Positions 1 to 8,926 of a DNA stretch of 64,000 nucleotides are shown here, one piece after another. The notes beneath the pieces were generated by a model that saw only the letters and a program-made list of their open reading frames with translations, searched no databases and was not told where the DNA came from. Position 1 is the first letter of the stretch; each line of letters opens with the position of its first letter. Source of the DNA: Candidatus Thiodiazotropha sp. (GTDB lineage Bacteria; Pseudomonadota; Gammaproteobacteria; Chromatiales; Chromatiaceae); NCBI GenBank assembly GCA_023838465.1, contig JAIVEQ010000023.1, positions 1 to 64,000 of the forward strand, written 5' to 3'. The translations under genes were made by a program, and so were the position numbers.

Positions 1-445
1 TGTTTTTTGATGCCTTTTCAACATCAAAAATAGAGAAGAATCTGTGGCCGATCAATACCTTAATTTCTTTGCGAAACCCGGATAGACCCGTAATAGTCTG
101 ATAGAGCTGGTCTGTCTCCACCGGCTTATTTAAAAAGCGAAATATATTGCCATCGTTTACTGCATCGACTGCCACGTCCAGGTTGGCATTGCCTGTGAGC
201 ATGATACGTACAGTATTGGGTGAGATTGAATACACCTTGGACAGAAACTCAACACCATTCATATTCGGCATCTGCATGTCTGAGATGACCACGGCAAAGG
301 GTCCACCGTCTCTTACCGCTTGTACGCCATCGGCACCACTAGTAGCGGTTTCCAGGTTGAGGCGTTTTCGAAACTGGCGGCGGAAGGAGTCGAGTAGGTT
401 GCGGTCGTCATCGACCATTAAAACTTTTTCAGGCAGCTTGTCCAT
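1..445 (-). CDS. Response regulator receiver protein, C-terminus beyond window
   Basis: This is the N-terminal 148 residues of a receiver (REC) domain protein; the rest lies beyond base 1. The acidic cluster is VDDD (residues 11-14), the phosphoacceptor is D56 in VVISDMQMP, the conserved Thr is T84 in IMLTG and the Lys is K107 in FLNKP, so the receiver looks active. The region after the receiver (GFRKEIKVLIGHRFF) is too short to identify the output domain. RpfG-like HD-GYP or other regulators often start this way, but that is only a guess. The start ATG lies 17 bases inside the upstream regulator gene, so the two are probably translationally coupled. Confidence 0.85.
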   Translation of the reverse strand, partial: MDKLPEKVLMVDDDRNLLDSFRRQFRKRLNLETATSGADGVQAVRDGGPFAVVISDMQMPNMNGVEFLSKVYSISPNTVRIMLTGNANLDVAVDAVNDGNIFRFLNKPVETDQLYQTITGLSGFRKEIKVLIGHRFFSIFDVEKASKN

Positions 446-1640
446 CGAGATACTCCTTGGCAACCGCTGTCCATTGCTCAAACTCAGTTGGGGATAGTAA
501 GGCTTGCAGCCGGTCAGTTTTATAGTAAGGGCTTTGCTGATTCTCATGGAACCAGTGTGCATATAGATTGGCAGCATACACGACCAGACAATCAGGACGT
601 TGGTTGCTCTGGCTCTCAGCTGAATGATGCAATGCTACTGCTTCCACAGCAGAGAGTGGAAGTCCCCATAATCCCATCAGGTAGGCGCCGATGGTGGCAT
701 GATTACACCATAACGATTCTGTCTCAATCTCATATTGAGGAATGCCGTCCTGCTTCGCCTGCTGCACTATGCGGCGGTATTCTGCAGTATCCTGGGTGGC
801 CAGAACGACCTCTCCCAGATCATGTAGAAGACCTGCCAATACTGGTACTTGACGCTGCTGTTGATCGAGGCCGGCCACTTGAGCCAGACGTTGTACCAGA
901 CCGGAAATTATCATGCTGTGTTGCCACAGGGCATCGAGATTAAATTCCTCTAAAATAGATTTATCGAGTTGTGAGAAGACACCGACAGTAAGTGCAAGAT
1001 TAGTAATGGTTTCTATACCCAATAGGGTGACAGCATGTTCTGGTGAAGCAATCTGCTGTGGTAACCCAAAGAAGGCTGAGTTGACCATTTGCAGAATTTT
1101 GGTGGACATGCCGATGTCCTGAGCCACTATCCGGCCAATGTCAGTCACTGTAGTGGAATCGGATTGCAGTGCAGAAATCATCTTTTGATAGGTGCTGGGG
1201 AGGCTGGGTAGTGTACCGAGGCTACTGATCATCTCCTCAACGGATGGATTGTTGAGCAGACTACGTAGATGGAATACCCGTTGTAAGATGGCTATTAAAT
1301 CAGTTGTGTCACAGGGTTTTGCAATAAATTGGTGGGCGTGATGGACAACTTCCTGCGCTGGTGTACGCATCGCCTGTCCGGAGAACAGCAGGCGCGTTGC
1401 ACTGGGATAGTGGAGCTGAACCTGTTTCAGCAGGTCGCTACCAGGCATACCTGCGAGCTGGATTTCGCTGACAACAATATCCACTGGCGACTGTTGCATT
1501 AATTCGAGGGCTTGTTTCGCATTATTGGCGAAATGCAGTTGCCAGATATTTCGATAGGGGCGCAGGGTACGTTTAAGTGATTGTAGCTGATTGCTATCGC
1601 TGTCAACGAATAGAATTGCCTTTATTTCTGTGGTGTACAT
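429..1640 (-). CDS. Receiver-HDOD domain protein with Glu at the phosphorylation site
   Basis: An N-terminal receiver domain (about residues 7-125) is followed by an HDOD domain (about 130-350, with motifs such as GIETITNLAL and LAGLLHDLGEV). HDOD proteins are regulatory relatives of HD phosphohydrolases that usually lack catalysis and take part in motility, biofilm or chemotaxis signalling. The expected phosphoacceptor Asp is Glu (VVSEIQLAGMPG, residue 59 from this start). I chose the ATG at 1640 because it puts the receiver at the N-terminus; an ATG at 1751 or a TTG at 1763 would add about 40 residues of no recognised family and neither has a good Shine-Dalgarno. The 365 bases between this start and the next gene at 2006 hold no gene I can support. 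Confidence 0.85.
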   Translation of the reverse strand: MYTTEIKAILFVDSDSNQLQSLKRTLRPYRNIWQLHFANNAKQALELMQQSPVDIVVSEIQLAGMPGSDLLKQVQLHYPSATRLLFSGQAMRTPAQEVVHHAHQFIAKPCDTTDLIAILQRVFHLRSLLNNPSVEEMISSLGTLPSLPSTYQKMISALQSDSTTVTDIGRIVAQDIGMSTKILQMVNSAFFGLPQQIASPEHAVTLLGIETITNLALTVGVFSQLDKSILEEFNLDALWQHSMIISGLVQRLAQVAGLDQQQRQVPVLAGLLHDLGEVVLATQDTAEYRRIVQQAKQDGIPQYEIETESLWCNHATIGAYLMGLWGLPLSAVEAVALHHSAESQSNQRPDCLVVYAANLYAHWFHENQQSPYYKTDRLQALLSPTEFEQWTAVAKEYLDGQAA

Positions 1641-2005
1641 TTCAGTTGCCTGAGATTGCCGAATTTCGGCGACCTGACAGCTCATCCTTGAGTCGATGAC
1701 TGACACAGGGGAAAGAGCTGCTTGTTCCTCTGGTCGAAAGCCTGTAGACATGGGAAAATCCAAATCCGGGACGACTGGTTGCAGGCTTAATAGTTATATC
1801 GGTAGTACAGCAGAGAATCTTGAGGTCTGTGGCCCTGTAATATTCATGCTGTATCGTATCTTGCTGAATTGTATGTATATATTGGCTTTTTTATGAAACG
1901 AGCCATCAGGGTGAGAAGATAGTATTAACCTTGCTCTCAGGTAGTGATAGCTCAGGTATCATTGATAATCTATCATGAGTGCCTAACCTCATTAGGGATG
2001 TTAGT

Positions 2006-2458
2006 ATGAGTTTTCATATTGTTTATTGGCATTGGGTGATCCTGGGTATCGGGTTGATGCTGTTGGAGATTGCACTACCCAGCTTCACTGCGCTTTGGAT
2101 TGGAGCTGCCGCAGTTATTGTTGGCATGCTGCTCTTTTTCCTACCCGATCTGTCTGTCACGCTACAAGTGGTTTTGTGGACAGTACTGTCAGCCGGGTTA
2201 GCCTGGCTTTGGTTCAGGTATCTAAAGCCGCTCTCGATTGACAAAACAAAAGCGGGGCTGTCTCGGGAGGCCATTATTGGTGAAGTGGGTCAGGTTCTAT
2301 CTGTGCCGAATGAGGAGAGGAGAGGGACGCTCCGGTTTCCAGCACCGATTTTAGGTGCTGATGAGTGGAAATTTATCGCTGAGGATAGTCTTGCTGTTGG
2401 AGACCGTGTGCGGGTCATTGATCTGTCAGGCAACAGCCTCATTGTAACTAAATCGTAA
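2006..2458 (+). CDS. NfeD-family membrane protein
   Basis: A 150-residue protein with three hydrophobic segments in the first 75 residues and a C-terminal OB-fold-like beta domain (EVGQVLSV, LRFPAPILGADEW, VGDRVRVIDL). This is the short NfeD form, which works with SPFH/stomatin proteins in membrane microdomains or membrane quality control. The gene immediately upstream of a QmcA-like stomatin, 18 bases apart, is the classical pairing. The ATG at 2006 is preferred over the GTG at 1979 because AGGGA sits 8 bases upstream of it. Confidence 0.9.
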   Translation: MSFHIVYWHWVILGIGLMLLEIALPSFTALWIGAAAVIVGMLLFFLPDLSVTLQVVLWTVLSAGLAWLWFRYLKPLSIDKTKAGLSREAIIGEVGQVLSVPNEERRGTLRFPAPILGADEWKFIAEDSLAVGDRVRVIDLSGNSLIVTKS

Positions 2459-2476
2459 CTGTTAGGGGGGTTTGAA

Positions 2477-3328
2477 ATGGAAGCAGGATTGGTGATCTCC
2501 GTTGCACTCTTTGTGGCGATTGTTGTTACCATCGCAAAGGGTGTGCGCTTGGTTCCACAAGGATACAAATGGGTTGTTCAACGCCTTGGGAAATACCATA
2601 CCACACTAAAACCGGGTCTCAATTTTATCATTCCCTATTTTGATGATGTTAGATTCAAAGTCACTACCAAGGATATCGTGCTGGATATCCCTTCTCAGGA
2701 GGTGATTACGCGCGACAATGCGGTGATTGTTGCAAATGCAGTTGCGTACATGAATATCATATCACCGGAGAAAGCGGTATACGGTGTTGAGGACTATAGA
2801 TTAGCTATTCAAACCTTGGTCCAGACGACACTTCGATCAATCATCGGTGAAATGGCGCTTGATGATGCACTCTCTTCCCGTGATCTGATTAAGGCCAAAC
2901 TGAAGGAGTCCATCTCTGATGATATATCCGACTGGGGTATCATCATGAAGACGGTTGAAATCCAGGATATCAATCCATCCGGTACCATGCAGCAGGCGAT
3001 GGAGGAGCAGGCTGCCGCTGAGCGTGGCCGACGCGCTACCGTTACCCGTGCCGAAGGTGACAAACAGGCCCAGATTCTTGAGGCAGAAGGAAGACTGGAA
3101 GCATCCAGGCGCGATGCAGAAGCCCAGGTTGTCTTGGCAAAGGGCAGTCAGCGGGCTATTCAAATGGTAACTGAGGCAATTGGTGAGAATGAGATGCCTG
3201 TCGTTTATCTGTTAGGTGAGAAATATGTGGGTGCACTGGAAAATCTCTCCGGTTCCGATAACAGCAAAATGATAGTATTGCCAGCGGACTTACCTACTGC
3301 AATCAAGGGCATCATGAGTAGACCCTAG
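2477..3328 (+). CDS. qmcA: SPFH/stomatin-family membrane protease modulator (QmcA-like)
   Basis: A 283-residue SPFH protein with one N-terminal membrane anchor (residues 3-22), then the prohibitin/stomatin domain (VPQGYKWVVQRLGKYH, LKPGLNFIIPYFD, SQEVITRDNA) and a long Ala/Glu-rich coiled coil (about 165-225). In E. coli QmcA acts with FtsH and HflKC in membrane protein quality control. A run of G residues lies just before the ATG as a strong ribosome-binding site. It forms an operon with the NfeD gene. The 129 bases after it contain a G/C-rich imperfect hairpin near 3378-3403 without a T-run. Confidence 0.9.
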   Translation: MEAGLVISVALFVAIVVTIAKGVRLVPQGYKWVVQRLGKYHTTLKPGLNFIIPYFDDVRFKVTTKDIVLDIPSQEVITRDNAVIVANAVAYMNIISPEKAVYGVEDYRLAIQTLVQTTLRSIIGEMALDDALSSRDLIKAKLKESISDDISDWGIIMKTVEIQDINPSGTMQQAMEEQAAAERGRRATVTRAEGDKQAQILEAEGRLEASRRDAEAQVVLAKGSQRAIQMVTEAIGENEMPVVYLLGEKYVGALENLSGSDNSKMIVLPADLPTAIKGIMSRP

Positions 3329-3457
3329 CTGAATTCCTGCTTCTGGCGTCCCTCTTTCTTCTTTGCCTCAACGGCGTACCCCCCAGTGCTGTTGGGGTTA
3401 CCGCGTCTTGCAGCAATCCACGTTGGTTGACTCTGTGCTTCGTGTCAAAATGCACCG

Positions 3458-4192
3458 ATGAAACACGATATAAAACCACCCAAATCGATATTGAGAAAGG
3501 TCGGCAAGGCGGTGGCCGATTTCGACATGATCCGTGAGGGGGATCGGATACTGCTTGGGGTCTCCGGGGGTAAAGATTCTCTCTCACTATTACAGATTCT
3601 CAACCATTTACAAAGTTATGCGCCCGTTAAGTTTGAGCTGGGCGTGATCACGGTCGATCCTGAGGTAGAGGGCTTCAATCCGGCGCCACTCAAAGACTAC
3701 TACGACGCATTGGGTGTGCCCTGGTTCTATGAAGAGCAACCGATCATGGATGAGGCTCGGCAGAACATGGATGGCAACTCTTTTTGCGCTTATTGCGCAC
3801 GCATGAAACGTGGCATCATGTACTCTACCTGTCGCCGGGAGGGCTACAATGTGCTGGCGCTTGCACAACATCTGGATGATCTTGCGGAGAGTCTGATGAT
3901 GTCTCTGTTCCACGGTGGACAGTTACGCACCATGAAGGCACATTATCTCAACGATGCAGGGGATATCCGCATTATCAGGCCGCTGGTCTATTGTCGGGAG
4001 ACCCAAACCGGATCTTTTGCTGTGGAAGCAACGCTGCCTATCATTCCCGACAGTTGCCCGGCTTGCTTTACAGTGCCCACACAACGCGCTTATATGAAGC
4101 AGCTGCTAGCCAGAGAAGAGAGACAGACCAAGCACTTGTTCGCCAATATGCTGCATGCAATGAAACCGTTAATGGATGAAACTCCGCCATGA
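3458..4192 (+). CDS. ttcA: TtcA-family tRNA 2-thiocytidine synthetase-like PP-loop protein
   Basis: The PP-loop ATP pyrophosphatase signature SGGKDS (about residue 36) is followed by CAYCARMKRG and a later CPAC, the two cysteine sites that hold the [4Fe-4S] cluster in TtcA. TtcA makes 2-thiocytidine at position 32 of some tRNAs. At 244 residues it is shorter than E. coli TtcA (about 311), with truncated ends and a divergent C-terminus, so it may be a TtcA-like paralogue. The next gene overlaps its stop by 4 bases (ATGA). No clear Shine-Dalgarno precedes the ATG. Confidence 0.8.
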   Translation: MKHDIKPPKSILRKVGKAVADFDMIREGDRILLGVSGGKDSLSLLQILNHLQSYAPVKFELGVITVDPEVEGFNPAPLKDYYDALGVPWFYEEQPIMDEARQNMDGNSFCAYCARMKRGIMYSTCRREGYNVLALAQHLDDLAESLMMSLFHGGQLRTMKAHYLNDAGDIRIIRPLVYCRETQTGSFAVEATLPIIPDSCPACFTVPTQRAYMKQLLAREERQTKHLFANMLHAMKPLMDETPP

Positions 4193-4647
4193 AAATCAAG
4201 CACGTATCAATTCCAACAAAGGTGGCTAGACCGGGTATGCAGCTCGGTGAGGTCATGATGGAGTGCGTCGAAAAGCGCGTCCCAGGCATCCCGTACATGA
4301 ATACGGAAGGTAAGCTGTCCGGCAGGTTTTCTGTCAGACACTTATTCTTACTTTGTTGTATTCCACAGGACGTCATCCAGGGTGCACACCTTCTGGGGGA
4401 TGATATTGAGCATCTTGATTTTCCACACATCATAGCCGATGAACTGATGGCTCAGAAAGTGGATGACTTTGTATTCGCCGATTTCATTCAACTGTCGCCA
4501 AACTTTCAGGCAATCAAGGCGTTGGCGATCATGGAGCAATACAATACCTCTTATCTGTTTGTCACCGAAGGAGATAACTACCAGGGAGTTGTGACACGTT
4601 TGAGTATTGCCAGAGCCGTTGTTACCAAAGCGTGTTGCGTCGAGTAG
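4189..4647 (+). CDS. CBS-domain protein
   Basis: A 152-residue protein consisting of two CBS motifs: an N-terminal one (QLGEVMMECVEKRVPGIPYM) and a C-terminal one (FIQLSPNFQAIKALAIMEQ, then YLFVTEGDNYQGVVTRLSI). CBS pairs bind adenosine nucleotides and regulate partner enzymes or transporters. The start overlaps the ttcA-like stop and the next gene, a permease, begins 13 bases downstream. I infer that it regulates that permease, as CBS domains commonly do for ion and anion transporters. The ligand cannot be read from the sequence. Confidence 0.85.
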   Translation: MKIKHVSIPTKVARPGMQLGEVMMECVEKRVPGIPYMNTEGKLSGRFSVRHLFLLCCIPQDVIQGAHLLGDDIEHLDFPHIIADELMAQKVDDFVFADFIQLSPNFQAIKALAIMEQYNTSYLFVTEGDNYQGVVTRLSIARAVVTKACCVE

Positions 4648-4659
4648 ATTGCATGCGAT

Positions 4660-5970
4660 ATGGATAATCTAACCCCGGAGATGTGGACCTCTGCTGCTGT
4701 GCTGGTGGCGGCTTATGGCTTGATTTTCTCTGAAGTCCTGCACCGGACTAGCGCTGCCATTTTCGGGGCAGTGGCAATGATTGGAATCGGCATGTGGATG
4801 GGTTTCTATACCCAGGAGGCTGCCATCCTTGCGGTCGATGCCAATACCATTCTACTGCTCGCTGCCATGATGATGCTGGTGGCTCTACTACGACCCACTG
4901 GCGCCTTTGATTTTGCAGCAGTGCATATTACCCATTGGGCAAAAGGCAACCCGAAACTGCTACTGATCTATCTCAGTCTTGCAGTGAGTGTCATCAGTAC
5001 GATACTCGACAATGTCACCACAGTCATTGTATTCGCTCCGCTGACTGTGTTGATCTGCCGTCTGCTTAAGATAAATCCGATGCCCTACCTCATGGCTGAA
5101 GCGATGCTCTCCAACATCGGTGGTGCTGCAACGTTGGTTGGTGATCCACCCAATCTGATGATAGGTAGTGCAGGGGATATCAGCTTCAACTCCTTCCTGG
5201 TGCATATGGGACTTCCGGTTTTGGTAGTTTGGATTGGAACGGTGGGATTGATGCTCTACCTGTTTCGTGATCAGCTTACCGACGGGGGAAAAGATCCCAA
5301 GACACTGGTGGCCACACATGCCATTAAGGATGCTGCGGGATTGAAACGGATACTCTTCTCTCTCGCTATTGTGGTGGTGCTCTTTTTTATACACCACACA
5401 CTACATTTTTTGCCCGCCTATGCCTCATTCATAGGATTGACGCTGGCGTTGCTGTTAATGCGTCCTGATATGGAGAAACTATTTAGCTCGGTCAACTGGT
5501 CAGTATTGTTCTTTTTTGCAGGACTTTTTATGATCGTAGGCGGTGTTGAGTCCTCAGGTCTCCTCGAACTGCTGGGTCATCAACTGGCGGAGTTGGCCAC
5601 TGATCCCAGTAAATTGTTGATGACCGGTCTGGTGTTAATGTGGGTTGCGGCGATTCTCAGTGCTGTGGTCGATAACATCCCCTTCACCGTGACTATGATT
5701 CCCATCATCCTTGGGCTTGAGGGCAGTGGTGTCAATATCGCCCCCTTGTGGTGGGCGCTTGCCTTGGGTGTCGGGTTGGGTGGTAACGGAACCCATATCG
5801 GTGCAACAGCCAATATTATCGCAGTCAGCGAATTGGAAAAGAGTGGTATGCCTGAAGCCAAAGTGACGCCATTACAGTGGATGCGCACAGGGATGCCGGT
5901 TATGTTTTTTGGGCTACTGCTGGCTAGCGTGTTCTATCTGCTTTTTTTCGAGCTGTTTACGACAATCTGA
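4660..5970 (+). CDS. SLC13 / ArsB-NhaD superfamily membrane permease
   Basis: A 436-residue polytopic inner-membrane protein with about 10-11 hydrophobic segments. It contains the repeated re-entrant signature of the ion transporter superfamily: DNVTTVIVFAPLTV and GDPPNLMIGSAGD in the first half, then DNIPFTVTMIPI and GGNGTHIGATAN in the second. Members move arsenite, Na+/H+, citrate, sulfate or other anions, and the motifs do not settle the substrate. It follows a CBS-domain gene by 13 bases and is probably in the same operon as the ttcA-like gene. Confidence 0.85.
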   Translation: MDNLTPEMWTSAAVLVAAYGLIFSEVLHRTSAAIFGAVAMIGIGMWMGFYTQEAAILAVDANTILLLAAMMMLVALLRPTGAFDFAAVHITHWAKGNPKLLLIYLSLAVSVISTILDNVTTVIVFAPLTVLICRLLKINPMPYLMAEAMLSNIGGAATLVGDPPNLMIGSAGDISFNSFLVHMGLPVLVVWIGTVGLMLYLFRDQLTDGGKDPKTLVATHAIKDAAGLKRILFSLAIVVVLFFIHHTLHFLPAYASFIGLTLALLLMRPDMEKLFSSVNWSVLFFFAGLFMIVGGVESSGLLELLGHQLAELATDPSKLLMTGLVLMWVAAILSAVVDNIPFTVTMIPIILGLEGSGVNIAPLWWALALGVGLGGNGTHIGATANIIAVSELEKSGMPEAKVTPLQWMRTGMPVMFFGLLLASVFYLLFFELFTTI

Positions 5971-6099
5971 GACAGTGGGCTGAACCGCTCTATTCCCTTA
6001 ATTTCCCCATCTGATTAATCGCTGCAATTTACTTGATAGTTTTACTGGGTATTTCTATAGCTTATGTGTGATGCGCAGAAAAAAGAGGAGATTGGAGCG

Positions 6100-6309
6100 A
6101 TGAATATCAGAACCACTACGGATCCCATAACTTTGCGTGATGTCTCTGATCTTGATGATCACCCCTGCCTCTACGAGGGTGATGGTGATCATGGTGTGGA
6201 GATCTATTTCGAAAGTGAATTCACCAAACGTATTTATCAGAACATGGTGTTGGAAGATCGGAAAATAGTTTGTGGCAATGATACAGACGACTATGTTGCT
6301 GAAGGTTAA
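6100..6309 (+). CDS. Small hypothetical acidic protein
   Basis: A 69-residue acidic protein of no family I recognise (begins MNIRTTTDPITLRDVSDLDD). The ATG at 6100 is chosen over an in-frame ATG at 6064 because GAGGAG and GGAG lie just upstream of it. The next gene starts 14 bases after the stop, so the two are probably co-transcribed. No membrane segment is visible. Confidence 0.6.
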   Translation: MNIRTTTDPITLRDVSDLDDHPCLYEGDGDHGVEIYFESEFTKRIYQNMVLEDRKIVCGNDTDDYVAEG

Positions 6310-6322
6310 TGGGAGTTAGCGC

Positions 6323-6832
6323 ATGATCCTGAGACGAATATATATGCTGATACCTACTACTGAGCAGGCTGACAAAGTGACAAATGATCTGATGCTTCAT
6401 CGGGTCAATCGTCAGCACATACACACAATTGCCAAGCAGGGTGTAGATATTTCAGGGCTACCTGAAGCTACGGTAAGACAACGCAGTGATGCAGGCGCTC
6501 AACTGGAACGTTGGTTCTGGGACCTGAACCTGCTGATCTTTTTTACAGCCTTACTATTACTGTTGTTTGCGCTTTGGAGCACAGAATGGGTATGGGTACT
6601 GGGGTGTTTGACTGTTATGGTTGTCACAGTTCTATCAGGTTACTACTTTGCCAGTCATGTGCCCCACACACATCTGGCAGATTGCCGTGTTCCCTTACAG
6701 CATGGCGAGATTTTGTTGTTGGTCGATGTACCTCGGTGGCGTATCTCAGAAGTCGAAAGGTCGATTCGCCAGTTGCATCCCGAGGTTGAGATCGGTGGTG
6801 TTGGTTGGGGGTATGATGCCTTGGGCATCTAA
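6323..6832 (+). CDS. Hypothetical inner-membrane protein with two TM segments
   Basis: A 169-residue protein. The first 50 residues resemble the soluble alpha/beta head seen in some stress-induced membrane proteins (MLIPTTEQADKVTNDL). Two adjacent hydrophobic segments follow (about residues 68-115), then a soluble tail (EILLLVDVPRWRISEVERSI). I do not recognise a specific function. GGGAG lies 7 bases before the ATG. An intrinsic terminator follows 12 bases after the stop. Confidence 0.7.
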   Translation: MILRRIYMLIPTTEQADKVTNDLMLHRVNRQHIHTIAKQGVDISGLPEATVRQRSDAGAQLERWFWDLNLLIFFTALLLLLFALWSTEWVWVLGCLTVMVVTVLSGYYFASHVPHTHLADCRVPLQHGEILLLVDVPRWRISEVERSIRQLHPEVEIGGVGWGYDALGI

Positions 6833-6844
6833 CTCACCGACTAG

Positions 6845-6874
6845 GGTGACGCTTTCGCGTCACCTGGTTTTTTT
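6845..6874 (+). terminator. Intrinsic terminator after 6323-6832
   Basis: A perfect 8-bp stem GGTGACGC / GCGTCACC with a TTTC loop is followed, after TGG, by seven T residues on the plus strand. It ends the plus-strand transcript just before the convergent prlC stop. Confidence 0.9.
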
Positions 6875-6878
6875 ACTA

Positions 6879-8912
6879 TCAGATCCCCGTTATCCCGCAG
6901 TGCCGTAACAAGGGTTCTATCTCCGGTTCTCTGCCTCTGAAGGCAACAAACAGCTCCATCGCATCCCTGGAGCCCCCTTGTTCCAAAACTTCCTGCAGAA
7001 ATGCCTGACCCGTATCCGGGTTGAATATCCCGCGCTCTTCAAACAGAGAGAAGGCATCGGCGGAGAGTACTTCAGCCCACTTGTAGCTGTAGTAGCCTGC
7101 TGCATAGCCACCAGCGAAGATATGGGAGAAGCCGTGAGCAAAGCGATTCCAGGTCGGTGCTCTGATCACCGATACTTGCTGACGCACCTGCTCGAGAATA
7201 TCGTAGATGCGTCCCCCTTTTTCCGGGTCATACTCCCGGTGGATACGGAAATCGAACAGTGAGAATTCGAGTTGACGGACCATCTGCATGGCGGATTGAA
7301 AGTTCCTGGCGGCGTACATGCGTTGATAAAGCTCATCCGGGATAGGTTCACCGCTATCGACATGTCCTGAAATCAGTGCCAATGCCTCTTTTTCCCAACA
7401 CCAGTTCTCCATGAATTGACTGGGTAGTTCAACTGCATCCCAGGCAACACCATTGATACCCGAGACGGCAGGGTAATCGACCTTTGTCAACAAATGGTGC
7501 AGGCCATGACCGAATTCGTGAAACAGGGTTTGTACCTCATCATGGGTGAAAAGGGCGGGTTTGCCATCGACAGGGGGTGAAAAGTTACACGTGAGATAGG
7601 CGACCGGGAGCTGGTCAACGGTATCGGTGAAGAAACGGGATGCACACTCATCCATCCATGCACCACCCCGTTTTTTAGGCCGGGCGTAGAGATCGAGGTA
7701 GAACTGGCCACGCAGGTGCTGTTCCTTATCATGGATTTCAAAAAACCGTACATCAGGGTGCCAGCTATCAACACCGCTCACTTCGTTGATATGGATACCG
7801 AAGAGCCGTTCAACCACTGCAAACATGCCGGGTACCACCCGGGTTTCAGGAAAGTAGGGTTTCAATTCCTCCTGACTGATATTGTGGCGCTGCTGACGCA
7901 GTTTTTCCGAATAGTAGCCGATATCCCAGGCCTGTAGATCCTTGATGCCAAATTCGGTTTCAGCGAACAGTCGAAGTGCTTTAAGCTCCTGCTCGGCTTG
8001 TTTGCGAGACCGTTCAGCCAGGTCGGTAAGAAATGTCATTACCTGATCAGTTGATGCGGCCATCTTGCGTGCCAATGATCGTTCGGCATAGTTGGAATAC
8101 CCCAATAACCGGGCTTGCTCGTGACGCAGTTTGAGCAGCTGTTCCATCTCCTCGCTGTTGTCCCACTGACCCGCGTGGGGACCCTGATCGGAAGCCCGGG
8201 TGGCAAACGCCTGGTAGACTTCCTGTCGCAATTCACGATCATCCGCATAGGTCATTACCGGTAGGTAAGAGGGAAAATCCAGGGTCAGTAACCAACCTAC
8301 CTGATCCCGCTGTGCAGCTGTCTGTTTGGCAAGCGCGAGAGCTGATTCGGGTAGGCCCAATAGTGAGGACCGGTCGCTAATGAGTTTACTCCAGGCATGG
8401 GTGGCATCCAGCAAATTTTCCTCAAATTTGGTGGTGAGTCGGGACAGCTCCTGACTGATCTCCTTGAAGCGCTGTTGTTTTTCATGGTCTAAATCGACAC
8501 CGGAAAGACGAAAGTCGAGCAGTGCGTTGTGCAGCAGTTGCTGTTGAGCCTGTTTGAGACCCGCTTGATCATTAACCTTTTTATAGGCATCGCAGAGCTG
8601 TCTGTTTTGTCCTATCTCGGTGGCATATTCACTCAGCTTGGGTAGTGATGCGTTGTAGACGGCACGCAGTTCGTCATTATTGACCACGGCATTCATATGG
8701 CTGACCGGTGACCAGGCTCGGCTGAGTCGGTCCTCAATCCTCTCCAGGGGTTCAACCAGGTTATTCCATGTGAAATCAATCTGAGTGTTCAGCAGCTGCT
8801 CGATTGTCTGGCGATTACCCTGTATCAGCTGATCGATGGCGGGTTCGATCATTGCCGGTGTGATACTGGAGAAGGCTGGTAGCCCGTGCATCTCTAAAAG
8901 GGTATTCTTCAC
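6879..8912 (-). CDS. prlC: Oligopeptidase A (M3 zinc metallopeptidase)
   Basis: A 677-residue M3-family peptidase, close to the usual 680. The zinc site is LFHEFGHGLHHLL, with the downstream Glu-containing helix at GVAWDAVELPSQ. PrlC is a cytoplasmic enzyme that degrades short peptides, including cleaved signal peptides. The N-terminal domain (residues 1-200) is helical, as in E. coli OpdA. The CNP1-like gene lies 14 bases upstream on the same strand, so the two may be co-transcribed. Confidence 0.95.
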   Translation of the reverse strand: MKNTLLEMHGLPAFSSITPAMIEPAIDQLIQGNRQTIEQLLNTQIDFTWNNLVEPLERIEDRLSRAWSPVSHMNAVVNNDELRAVYNASLPKLSEYATEIGQNRQLCDAYKKVNDQAGLKQAQQQLLHNALLDFRLSGVDLDHEKQQRFKEISQELSRLTTKFEENLLDATHAWSKLISDRSSLLGLPESALALAKQTAAQRDQVGWLLTLDFPSYLPVMTYADDRELRQEVYQAFATRASDQGPHAGQWDNSEEMEQLLKLRHEQARLLGYSNYAERSLARKMAASTDQVMTFLTDLAERSRKQAEQELKALRLFAETEFGIKDLQAWDIGYYSEKLRQQRHNISQEELKPYFPETRVVPGMFAVVERLFGIHINEVSGVDSWHPDVRFFEIHDKEQHLRGQFYLDLYARPKKRGGAWMDECASRFFTDTVDQLPVAYLTCNFSPPVDGKPALFTHDEVQTLFHEFGHGLHHLLTKVDYPAVSGINGVAWDAVELPSQFMENWCWEKEALALISGHVDSGEPIPDELYQRMYAARNFQSAMQMVRQLEFSLFDFRIHREYDPEKGGRIYDILEQVRQQVSVIRAPTWNRFAHGFSHIFAGGYAAGYYSYKWAEVLSADAFSLFEERGIFNPDTGQAFLQEVLEQGGSRDAMELFVAFRGREPEIEPLLRHCGITGI

Positions 8913-8926
8913 TAAACAGCTCCAGG

